A stretch of 46,038 nucleotides of DNA from Verrucomicrobiota bacterium. GTDB taxonomy: Bacteria > Verrucomicrobiota > Verrucomicrobiia > Verrucomicrobiales > V1-33. Within the stretch, counting starts at the first letter, position 1; the number at the start of each line of letters is the position of its first letter. The stretch spans positions 1-46,038 of the forward strand of contig QQNF01000027.1 of NCBI GenBank assembly GCA_003402705.1. Reading direction: 5' to 3'. Below the pieces are notes generated by a model that saw only the letters and a program-made list of their open reading frames with translations, ran no database searches and was not told the DNA's origin. Below, in pieces: positions 1-7,470 of this stretch. A program made the position numbers and the translations under genes.

Positions 1-60
1 ACAGCCGGCCCACAGCCGGCCCACAGCCGGCCCACAGCCGGCCCACAGCCGGCCCACAGC
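1..60. repeat. 11-bp tandem array at the left edge
   Basis: Five perfect copies of ACAGCCGGCCC (1-55) are followed by a partial ACAGC (56-60). Each unit contains the palindrome GCCGGC. Because 11 is not a multiple of three, three units (33 bp) read in any frame as an 11-residue peptide repeat, and the frame of the following gene stays open through it. The array ends the window, so its true length is unknown; it may be a real minisatellite or an assembly artefact at a contig end. Confidence 0.9.
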
Positions 61-91
61 GCCGTCCTGTGAGTTTCGGAGTGTAGTACCT

Positions 92-1855
92 TTGTCCATC
101 GCGGCCATCGCCATGCTCGGCCTGTGCGGCGGGTCGCAGGCGCTGGGTCAGGCATACACCTGGAACACTGTCAGCGGTGGAAGCTGGAATCAAAACAGCA
201 ACTGGACCCCGTCGACGTCCTTCCCGAACGGGTTTAACGACACTGCTACCATCCAGCAGGACATTTCCGGTCCCACGACGATCAATCTCAACGCTGCGAC
301 CATGCTCAACAGGCTGACGCTTGGCGACTCCGTCGGCACGTCCCCCTACACCATCGCGCCGAACGGCGGATCGCTGACTTTCCGCGCCACCCAGAATCTT
401 GCCGTGGACAGCTCATACATCACCTCGTCGAATGGTGCGAATGTCATCACCGCTCCGATCGCGATGGACAACACGTTTGCCAGGATCGCGAATACCGGCG
501 GCGGGTCGCTCACGCTGTCCAGCATCTCGAGCGTGCGGGGAGGCGGATATCGCTTCCTCGACAATAACACGAAGGTCTTGCCCGGGGGCGGTATGACTTC
601 CGTCAACGGCATCGGCAACGTGTTCGCCATTAACACTTCTCTTGGGAGTGGCATCCAATCTTGGACGACGTATGACTCGGTCACAGGAGCCGTCGGTGCG
701 CTTCCGCTCGCGTCGTACGGCACCTTGGCGGCGAGCAACTCGACAACGAATGTGACCCAAGCCAACAGTGCTACCCTGTCGGCCAACACGACGATGAACT
801 CATTCCGTTGGACGACCGCTAACGCTTCTACGCTCGGTCTGGGCGCCAACGACATGACGATCATTTCAGGCGGTATTCTCCGCAGTGCTGCTCCCAACCA
901 CCGCACGGAATTTACTACAACCGGCGGGAAGATCATAACGCCCACCGGTGTGCCGCTGACGGTATGGCAAAACTCCTCTAATCAAATGACGTTTAGTGCT
1001 CCCATCCAGGTGGATGGGATGAACCTGTACGGTCGAATCATATTTAACACTTCGGCATCGAGCAGCACCTTCGGCACCGGTGACATCAACATTTTTGGAG
1101 GAGGGTATAGCACATCTTTTGTGTATGCACCGACGCTGTCCAATAACGTGAATATATCGAACGCCGACGGTAGCAGCCTTTCGTTCACCCCGACGGCGCC
1201 CGGCACCATGACGCTCAGCGGCACGGTGACGGTCAACGGCGTCCTTACAGGGAATGCCAACGGGGCATACAGCATCCGCACCCTGGCGGGCTACGGGTCT
1301 AGCAGCGTCACGCCGATAACCGTGACGACCAATCTGGCGCCGGGCGATGGGGGCACCGGTACGCTGGATCTCGCCAACAACCTCACGCTTGCGGCCGCTT
1401 CGATCTACAAGGTTCAACTGGGCGGCACGACCCCGGGCGACGGGAAGGGGTTTTATGACCAGGTCAATATGACGTCCGCCACCGGCGCCATCACGCTGAA
1501 CACGGGTGCCGCCCTCGACTTCAGCCTGGCCGACGGCTTTGCTCCGACGCCGGCCGACAATTTTTTCATCATGACCCGGGCCGACACATCATCCTGGGGG
1601 AACTACTTCCTCGGGACAACCGAGGGTGGCTTCGTCACATTCGGCGACGGTCTCAACAACTACACCGGCCAAATCACCTATCAGGCGAACTGGATCGGAA
1701 CGCAATTGGGAAGCGCCTTGACTGGTGGAAACGACGTGGCCTTTTACAATATTCAAGGGCCTACCCCGGTCCCTGAACCGGCGAGCGCTGTCACGGTGCT
1801 AGCGCTCTTCTCGAGTGGCGTGCTGAACCGCCGGAAGCGTGCTATGAGGCATTGA
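92..1855 (+). CDS. PEP-CTERM exported beta-helix-like protein, 5' end missing
   Basis: Predicted surface or exported protein of about 587 residues. It is Ser/Thr/Asn/Gly-rich with many short beta-strand-like segments, like the autotransporter-associated beta-strand proteins common in Verrucomicrobia. The C-terminus is a PEP-CTERM sorting tail: a VPEPAS motif, a hydrophobic segment (AVTVLALFSSGVL) and a basic end (NRRKR), recognised by an exosortase system that is not in this window. The only start codon in frame is TTG at 92, but that cuts the signal peptide: the residues just upstream (RSVVPL) join naturally to the hydrophobic run, and no stop occurs back to position 2. The real start is therefore probably lost at the edge. 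Codon use is C-ending (AAC, ACC, GTC, GCC), unlike other plus-strand genes here. The specific function is unknown. Confidence 0.85.
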   Translation: MSIAAIAMLGLCGGSQALGQAYTWNTVSGGSWNQNSNWTPSTSFPNGFNDTATIQQDISGPTTINLNAATMLNRLTLGDSVGTSPYTIAPNGGSLTFRATQNLAVDSSYITSSNGANVITAPIAMDNTFARIANTGGGSLTLSSISSVRGGGYRFLDNNTKVLPGGGMTSVNGIGNVFAINTSLGSGIQSWTTYDSVTGAVGALPLASYGTLAASNSTTNVTQANSATLSANTTMNSFRWTTANASTLGLGANDMTIISGGILRSAAPNHRTEFTTTGGKIITPTGVPLTVWQNSSNQMTFSAPIQVDGMNLYGRIIFNTSASSSTFGTGDINIFGGGYSTSFVYAPTLSNNVNISNADGSSLSFTPTAPGTMTLSGTVTVNGVLTGNANGAYSIRTLAGYGSSSVTPITVTTNLAPGDGGTGTLDLANNLTLAAASIYKVQLGGTTPGDGKGFYDQVNMTSATGAITLNTGAALDFSLADGFAPTPADNFFIMTRADTSSWGNYFLGTTEGGFVTFGDGLNNYTGQITYQANWIGTQLGSALTGGNDVAFYNIQGPTPVPEPASAVTVLALFSSGVLNRRKRAMRH

Positions 1856-1867
1856 GACTGATGGTGG

Positions 1868-1927
1868 CTGGTTGGTTGGTTGGTGTGTGCGGATGCCTGA
1901 GGGCTTCGGGGCAAACCAACCAACCAG
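1868..1927. terminator. inverted repeat after the PEP-CTERM gene, possible terminator
   Basis: CTGGTTGGTTGGTT (1868-1881) pairs perfectly with AACCAACCAACCAG (1914-1927), a 14-bp stem around a 32-nt loop, 12 bp past the stop codon. No T-run follows, so intrinsic termination is uncertain; it could instead protect the 3' end of the transcript. The arms are themselves a GGTT tandem repeat. Confidence 0.45.
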
Positions 1928-2356
1928 TACGAACCTTGAGGGAGTGAGAGAGGCCTCGAGGTGAGAGGTGAAGAACCGGAATGGTGAAGGTGGGCGGAGG
2001 GGGGAGAGGGCTTGTTGGGAGCGGGGAGGCATGCTTGCATGGTGCCGGGCCAGCGGGCTGCGGTCCTGGAAAGCGGCAGGCTGCAACCGTATTCCGGGGC
2101 CTCTGGCTGGGATGTGCTTCGTGCGACTCCACGTCAATGCATGTAGCCTGACAGTCCCTGAAAAGTGCCCCAACAGGCATCACCCGCGACTCTGGTTATG
2201 AGCATCCCGACTGTGTCTCCTTTCTGCATTGGCACGGTACGAGTTGAGTGGGGTGAACGTCTCGGATCAGGCGGCGGCGAGCGGGAGGGGTTGCTGGGGT
2301 ATGCGGTGGCGGCGGCGGCGGCGGTGAATGAGGTGATGGGAGCTTCACACCGTGAG

Positions 2357-2383
2357 GAAGTGAGAAGTGAGAAGTGAGAAGTG
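2357..2383. repeat. 7-bp tandem repeat (GAAGTGA)
   Basis: Three full copies of GAAGTGA plus six bases of a fourth (GAAGTG), perfect. It lies in the gene-free stretch before the hairpin elements. No function is evident. Confidence 0.85.
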
Positions 2384-2396
2384 TGAATGGCGTGTT

Positions 2397-2420
2397 GGGA
2401 GGGGGCTTGTTGGGTGGGGG
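2397..2420 (+). other. G-quadruplex-type motif
   Basis: Four G-runs on the plus strand: GGG, A, GGGGG, CTTGTT, GGG, T, GGGGG. The loops are 1, 6 and 1 nt, which fits the usual G3+N1-7 pattern. The plus strand is G-rich throughout, so this may be a by-product of base skew. Confidence 0.4.
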
Positions 2421-2520
2421 CGAGGCGTGTTGGGTGGATCGCTGGTTGGGAGGGGACGAGGCGTGTTGGGTGGCGCGAGTAAGGAGCCTCGCGGTCCCGG
2501 GGCTTGTGCGGAGGGGGCGG

Positions 2521-2586
2521 GTAGGCGCACTCCGTGCGCGGGGAGAGCTGTGATGCTCACAGCAGTCCAGAGCCTGCGGCTAGCTG
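2521..2586 (+). repeat. 66-bp three-hairpin dispersed element, copy A
   Basis: The element starts GTAGGCGCAC and ends GGCTAGCTG. It contains three consecutive perfect hairpins, each with a 3-nt loop: GCGCAC-TCC-GTGCGC (2525-2539), GCTGTGA-TGC-TCACAGC (2547-2563) and AGCC-TGC-GGCT (2571-2581). It is 61/66 identical to copy B at 2664. The architecture resembles REP/MITE-like non-autonomous repeats; no transposase or RAYT gene is nearby. Confidence 0.8.
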
Positions 2587-2590
2587 AGGG

Positions 2591-2633
2591 GATTTGAGAT
2601 TTGAAATTTGAGATTTGAGATGGGCTTGTTGGG
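2591..2633 (+). repeat. TTTGAGA-type AT-rich repeat, copy 1
   Basis: A run of GATTTGAGATTTGAAATTT-like heptamers (2591-2621), AT-rich in a GC-rich genome, is followed at once by GGGCTTGTTGGGAGGGG. The same two-part arrangement recurs at 28461-28516 after the DNA glycosylase gene, so this is a dispersed composite repeat. Confidence 0.65.
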
Positions 2634-2663
2634 AGGGGAGGAGGCGTGGTCGGAGGAGGGCTC

Positions 2664-2729
2664 GTAGGCGCACTTCGTGCGCTGAGAGAGCTGTGATTCT
2701 GACAGCAGTCCAGAGCCTGCGGCTAGCTG
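2664..2729 (+). repeat. 66-bp three-hairpin dispersed element, copy B
   Basis: Same length and order as copy A with five substitutions (element positions 12, 20, 22, 35 and 38). The first hairpin (GCGCAC-TTC-GTGCGC) and third hairpin (AGCC-TGC-GGCT) are intact. The middle one is weakened to GCTGT/ACAGC with a 7-nt loop. It ends 17 bp from the stop codon of the DinG-type helicase gene, so it lies in that gene's 3' region. Confidence 0.8.
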
Positions 2730-2746
2730 GGTCGGAGGGGGGAGTG

Positions 2747-4810
2747 TTAGCCGGCGATTTCGCGTGGGGCTGGGGGGAGGGCGTCGAGGAAGGTGCGGCC
2801 GTAGACTTTGGTGAGGACGCGTGGGTCGAGGATGACGGCGATGCCTTTATCGCGTTTGGTGCGGATGAGGCGGCCGATGCCCTGGCGGAGTTTGAGGACG
2901 GCTTCTGGGACGCTGTATTCGGTGAAGGGGTTGCCGCCGCGGTCTTCGATGTGTTCGATGCGTGCGGCGGTGAGTGGGTGGTCTGGGACGGCGAAGGGGA
3001 GGCGTGTGATGATGACGTTGCTGAGGCTTTCGCCGGGGACGTCGACGCCGGTCCAGAAGCTTTCGGTGCCGAAGAGGACGCTGGAGATGTCTTCTTTGAA
3101 GTCGGAGAGGAGCTGGTGGCGGGGGCGGCCCTTGCCTTGGACGAGGAGGGACCAGCCTTTTTCTGAGAACCATCGTTCCATGCGGCCGGCGATGGCTTCC
3201 ATGAGACGGTAGCTGGTGAAGAGGACGAAGGCGCGGCCGTCGGAGAGAGTGAGGAAGTGGCGGATCCACTCTTCGAGGGCGGCCTCGTAGCCAGGGGAAT
3301 TGGGGTCCGGCATCTGACGGACGAGGTGGAGCGTCATCTGGTTCTGCCAGTCGAAGGGACTGCCGAGTTCGACGGCGCGGACCTTTTCAGCGCCGCAGCG
3401 GCGGCGGAAGTAGCGGAGGCCAGGTTCGCCGGTGCCGAAGGTGGCGCTGGTGAGGATGCAGGTTTTGCCGCCGGAGAAGAAGAGATTGCGGAGGAGCGGG
3501 GCGACGTCGACGGGGGCGGCGTGGAGACTGAGATTGCGGTCGTCGATGCCATTGCGTTCGACCCAGTAGACTGAGCCGTCGCGTGCCTGGGAGAGGAATT
3601 CTTCGAGGCCGGCGCGGACCTCGATGAGACGGCGGCCCATTTCGGTGAGTTCGGAGACGGAGTTGTCGGGGGCTTCCTTGTCGTCGGTGAGGGTGCGGAT
3701 GGCGGAGATGACGTCGATGAGGGCGGCGTTGAGTGTGTTGTCGACGAGGCCGGGGCGGCGGACGCGGAATTCGCGGCCTGCGGGGGAGAATTTGGCGGCG
3801 TCGCGGACGGAGGAGAAGAAGCCGTCGACCTGTTCGAGGAGGGTGGCGGTGGCGCGGACCCCGTCGGCGGAGGCGGCGAGGGCGAAGAGCCCTTTCTGGG
3901 AGCGAGGGTTGTAGAGACGCTGGAGGTCGAATTTGAGACCGTTCTGGGAGAGGTGGAGACCGAGCTGGCGGGCGGCGGTATTTTCCAGCGTGTGGGCCTC
4001 GTCCATGACGACGAAGTCGTTCGGGAAGAGGAAGCCCTGACCTTCTGCGCCCATGTCGTCCTGACTGGAGAGGAGCGTGAAGAAGAGCGTGTGGTTGAGG
4101 ACGATGAGGTCTGCGGAGGCGGCGGCGCGTCGGGCGTTCTGATAGGCGCAGTGGCTTTCGGGACCGCAGGTGCGTGGGGTGCAGGCGTGGGGTTCGCTGC
4201 AGACCTGAGCCCAGACGTTAGGGGACGGGGAGAAGTCGAGGTCCGAGAGCGTGGCGTCCTTGTGATCCTGGTGCCATTTCCAGAGAGCGCGGAGTTCGTC
4301 GTGTTCGGCGGTGGTGAAGAGGTCGGTGACGGCGCGCATGGCGCGGGAGAGACGCTGCGGGCAGAGGTAATTGCCGCGGCCTTTGAGGAGAACGGCGGAG
4401 AAGGGGAGGGAGGGGCCGAGGATCTTCTGGACGATGGGGATGTCCTTGGCGATGAGCTGTTCCTGGAGATTGATGGTGTGGGTGGAGATGACCGCTTTGC
4501 GGCGTTCGCGGACGGCGCAGAGGACTGAGGGGATGAGGTAGGCGAGGGATTTGCCGACCCCGGTGCCGGCCTCGATGATGACCGGGCGTTTCTTTTCGAG
4601 GGCCTGACCGACCTCGACGGCCATGCGCTGCTGGGCTTCGCGGAATTCGAAGTCTGGGGATTGGGAGAGGAGACCTGCGGGGGCGAAGGCCTCGTGCATT
4701 TCGAGGGCGAGGCCTGAGAGTTCTGCGGGTTCCGGGGTGGGGGCGGAGCGCGGGACGCTGAGGGGAGTGGGGACGTCGGCGGTAGGGTCCTGAGGCAGAC
4801 GGTTGGTCAC
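2747..4810 (-). CDS. dinG: DinG/XPD-type ATP-dependent DNA helicase
   Basis: Superfamily 2 helicase of the DinG/Rad3/XPD group, expected to unwind DNA or R-loops in the cytoplasm. The 687-residue protein has Walker A EAGTGVGKS at 80-88, the DEAH box at 270-273 (VMDEAHTLE) and helicase-C motifs near the end (FGTESFWTGVDVPG, then QGIGRLIRTKRDKG). Between Walker A and DEAH lie Cys150, 204, 210, 215 and 221, consistent with the 4Fe-4S cluster of this family. The start is GTG at 4810. It is last in a minus-strand run, 38 bp after the FtsX-type permease, and two hairpin repeats lie just past its stop. The family is secure; DinG versus YoaA cannot be decided here. Confidence 0.9.
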   Translation of the reverse strand: MTNRLPQDPTADVPTPLSVPRSAPTPEPAELSGLALEMHEAFAPAGLLSQSPDFEFREAQQRMAVEVGQALEKKRPVIIEAGTGVGKSLAYLIPSVLCAVRERRKAVISTHTINLQEQLIAKDIPIVQKILGPSLPFSAVLLKGRGNYLCPQRLSRAMRAVTDLFTTAEHDELRALWKWHQDHKDATLSDLDFSPSPNVWAQVCSEPHACTPRTCGPESHCAYQNARRAAASADLIVLNHTLFFTLLSSQDDMGAEGQGFLFPNDFVVMDEAHTLENTAARQLGLHLSQNGLKFDLQRLYNPRSQKGLFALAASADGVRATATLLEQVDGFFSSVRDAAKFSPAGREFRVRRPGLVDNTLNAALIDVISAIRTLTDDKEAPDNSVSELTEMGRRLIEVRAGLEEFLSQARDGSVYWVERNGIDDRNLSLHAAPVDVAPLLRNLFFSGGKTCILTSATFGTGEPGLRYFRRRCGAEKVRAVELGSPFDWQNQMTLHLVRQMPDPNSPGYEAALEEWIRHFLTLSDGRAFVLFTSYRLMEAIAGRMERWFSEKGWSLLVQGKGRPRHQLLSDFKEDISSVLFGTESFWTGVDVPGESLSNVIITRLPFAVPDHPLTAARIEHIEDRGGNPFTEYSVPEAVLKLRQGIGRLIRTKRDKGIAVILDPRVLTKVYGRTFLDALPPAPREIAG

Positions 4811-4848
4811 GGCGGCGCGGGGTTAGGGTGGGGCGGGATGGGGGGAGA

Positions 4849-7383
4849 TCAATCCGAGCCGCGGAGGATGGCGAGTGGTGGGTGGCTGGCGATGCCGCGG
4901 CTGAGGAACATGCCGAGGGCGGTCGTTAGGGTGGCGACGATGAGGATGGCAGCGGCGAGGGGCCAGAGGACGGTGGTGAAGGGGACGTCGAAGGCGAATT
5001 TGGCGAGGAGGAAGGCGTAGCCGGTGGCGAGGATGCCGCCGGTGAGGGAGGCGAGAGTGCCGAGGAGGAGGTATTCGGAGATAAGGATGCGGCGGATCTG
5101 CTGACGGGAAGCGCCGAGGGTGCGGAGGATGACGCTTTCTTCGAGACGGTCGCGGCGGCCGGAGAGGAGGATGGCGACGACGATGATGGCACCGGTGAAG
5201 ACCGTGAGGAGAGAGAGCGAGCGGATGACCCAGAGACCGCGGTCGAGGAGGTTTTCGAGGACGGCGGTCATGGCGGCGACATCGAAGACGGTGACGCCGG
5301 AGACCTTGGAGGTGAGTTCGCGCTGAAGTTTAGCGGAAGCGGAGACACCGGCGGTGCGGGCGGCGAAGGCGTAGGTGTGGTCGAAGCCATCGAGACTGCC
5401 TTCCGGGAAGATGATGGGGAAGCTGGCGAACATGTTTTCCCATGAGGCGGCGTGGGAGCGCTGGACGCGGCAGAGCAGGTCTTTCTCGCCCGAGCGGAAC
5501 GTCAGGGTGTCGTTGAGCTTGAGTTTGAGTTGGGCCATGAGCCCTTCTTCGAGGGAGACGGGGACGGCCATGCCTTCGAGCGGGGGCATGCCTGTGCCCA
5601 TGAGGTCCTTGTTCCAAGAGCCGCGGTAGACATTGGTGAGGAACCAGCCGGAGGGGCGCGCGTTGCGGTCCTTGGATTGGATTTCGTCGAGGGACTTGCC
5701 GTTGAGGGCGGCGAGGTTGAGGAGGACGATGGGGGCAGCGCCGTCGAGCTGGGCGTTGTTTTCGGAGAGGATGGCGGTGACGGCGTCGCGTTTATCGGGT
5801 TTGGCGTCGATGATGAAGAAGTTGGGTTTTCCGCGGAATGATTTGTCGCTGAAGAACGAAGTGAGGAGGTTCTGGGCGAGGATGGTGGAGAGGACGAGGG
5901 CGGTGCCGAGGCCGACGCTCATGAGGAAGACGAGCGTCTGATTGCGGGGGCGGTGGAGGGCGGCGAGGCCCTGACGGATGGGGAATGGCCACCATGGGCG
6001 GACGACGCGGCGGGCGAGGGCGGTGACGGAGGCACCGGTGGCGGCGAGGAGGAGGAGACCGACGGCGACGGCGACGGCGAAGCCGATGCCGATTTGAGGG
6101 GCGTCTGGCGGGCTGAGCTGGATGGCGAGCCATGTGAGGACGGCGGCGACGGCGGGGAGGAGGATCCACGTTGCGGGGTCGCGCCATGCGGAGGAACCGC
6201 CGGTGACGGAGGCGCGGACGGCGGCCATGGCGGAGACCTTACGGACGCGGAGGAGCGGGAGGAGGGCGAAGCAGGCGCAGAGGATGAACCCGAAGCCGAG
6301 GCCCATGAGGATGGTGTGCGGGTTGATTTTTGCGGCGATAGTGACTGGGAGGTAGCGGTTGAGGATGGAGGGGATGGACCATGCGATGGCGACGCCGATG
6401 AGGACACCGCCGGTGGAGCCGGCGAGGCCGAGGCCGAGGCCCTGGAGGAGGTAGATGGCGAGGGCGCGGCCGGCTGGGCAGCCGAGACAGCGGAGCGTGG
6501 CAACGGTGGGGATGCGTTCGGTGGCGTGGACCTGCATGGCGCTGGCGATGCCGACCCCGCCGAGGACGAGGGCGATGAAGGCCATGAGACTGAGGAAGCT
6601 GTAGACGATGGAGAGGACCTGGCGGGCGGATTTCTTGCGGCCTTCGACGGTTTCGAGACTGAGGCCTTCCGAGCGGAGGGCGTTTTTGTTGCGGGTGGCG
6701 AAGTCCTTTTCGACATTGAAGCCGTCGGGGAAGAGGAGCCAGGCGCGGTGGAATGTGAAGCCGGAGGATTCGGAGAGGCCGGTGTCTTTGGCGAGACGAC
6801 GGGCTAAGAAGAGTTCGGGGGCGAACGCGCCCATGAGGGAGACCTGGGGGGGCGGGCGGAGGAGCGTGCCGAGGAGCGGGAGTTCGAGCGAGCCGAGCTT
6901 GAGTTTGGTGCCGGGTGCGGCGTTGAGGGAGGCGTTGAGGGCGGCGTCGGAGACGAAGCCTTCTCCGTTGAGACAGCGGGCCCATGCGTCGGGGGGATCG
7001 GTGGTGGGGGTGCCGTAGAATGGGTAGTCGGGGTCAGAGGCGCGGGCCTGGACGAGACGGGCGGCTTTGGATTCCGGGACGCGGACCATGGTGGTGAAGG
7101 CGACCTCGCGCTGGATGCGAGCGCCCTGACTGGAGAGGAGTTGTTCGGCTTTGGGGGAGAACGGGCGTTTGGCGTTGAGGTAGACATCGCCGCCGAGCAT
7201 GCCGCGGGCTTCGTTTTCGAGGGCCTGGAGGAGACTGTCGCGGAGCGAGCCGATGGCGACGAGAGCGGCGATGCCTGCCATGATGGAGGCGGAGAACATG
7301 AGGAGGCGGCGGCGGGATTTCCGGCTGTCGCGCCATGCCATGCGCCATGTCCACGGGTGGAAGAGAGAGAGGAGCAGCGTCAT
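4849..7383 (-). CDS. FtsX-type ABC transporter permease (YbbP-like)
   Basis: Large inner-membrane permease of 844 residues with a membrane segment near residues 25-45, a periplasmic region, two groups of membrane helices each followed by FtsX/MacB-like extracytoplasmic sequence, and a C-terminal FtsX helix bundle. This layout matches the YbbP/LolC-like DUF214 permeases, which move lipophilic molecules with an ATPase partner. The start is placed at ATG 7383 (MTLLLSLFHPW); a TTG at 7428 would add 15 residues with no clear role. No cognate ATPase gene lies next to it, which is odd because ybbA-type ATPases are usually adjacent. The substrate is unknown. Confidence 0.8.
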   Translation of the reverse strand: MTLLLSLFHPWTWRMAWRDSRKSRRRLLMFSASIMAGIAALVAIGSLRDSLLQALENEARGMLGGDVYLNAKRPFSPKAEQLLSSQGARIQREVAFTTMVRVPESKAARLVQARASDPDYPFYGTPTTDPPDAWARCLNGEGFVSDAALNASLNAAPGTKLKLGSLELPLLGTLLRPPPQVSLMGAFAPELFLARRLAKDTGLSESSGFTFHRAWLLFPDGFNVEKDFATRNKNALRSEGLSLETVEGRKKSARQVLSIVYSFLSLMAFIALVLGGVGIASAMQVHATERIPTVATLRCLGCPAGRALAIYLLQGLGLGLAGSTGGVLIGVAIAWSIPSILNRYLPVTIAAKINPHTILMGLGFGFILCACFALLPLLRVRKVSAMAAVRASVTGGSSAWRDPATWILLPAVAAVLTWLAIQLSPPDAPQIGIGFAVAVAVGLLLLAATGASVTALARRVVRPWWPFPIRQGLAALHRPRNQTLVFLMSVGLGTALVLSTILAQNLLTSFFSDKSFRGKPNFFIIDAKPDKRDAVTAILSENNAQLDGAAPIVLLNLAALNGKSLDEIQSKDRNARPSGWFLTNVYRGSWNKDLMGTGMPPLEGMAVPVSLEEGLMAQLKLKLNDTLTFRSGEKDLLCRVQRSHAASWENMFASFPIIFPEGSLDGFDHTYAFAARTAGVSASAKLQRELTSKVSGVTVFDVAAMTAVLENLLDRGLWVIRSLSLLTVFTGAIIVVAILLSGRRDRLEESVILRTLGASRQQIRRILISEYLLLGTLASLTGGILATGYAFLLAKFAFDVPFTTVLWPLAAAILIVATLTTALGMFLSRGIASHPPLAILRGSD

Positions 7384-7470
7384 GGGGAAGGTAGGCAGCC
7401 ATGATGGCAGGAAGCTACGACCCCGCAAGCAGTTGGGAGCGGCCTTGGGAATGGGGATGGGCGGGGGCGG

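Larger units (their letters stand above)
1856..2746. other. gene-free, repeat-rich intergenic region
   Basis: About 890 bp with no convincing coding frame. It holds, in order: a long inverted repeat just after the PEP-CTERM gene, a stretch around 2035-2265 that is less G-rich than its surroundings and unrecognised, a 7-bp tandem repeat, a G-quadruplex-type G tract, and two copies of a 66-bp three-hairpin element separated by a TTTGA-type repeat. The phrase TTGTTGGGAGGGG and variants recur at about 2008, 2395, 2405 and 2625. The region looks like a landing zone for small dispersed repeats. Confidence 0.7.

Noticed and set aside
1..60. CRISPR-like array
   Set aside because: The repeats are contiguous 11-mers with no spacers.
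2035..2265. Possible small gene in the less G-rich part of the first intergenic region
   Set aside because: Several short frames exist on both strands but none shows coding composition or a recognisable motif.
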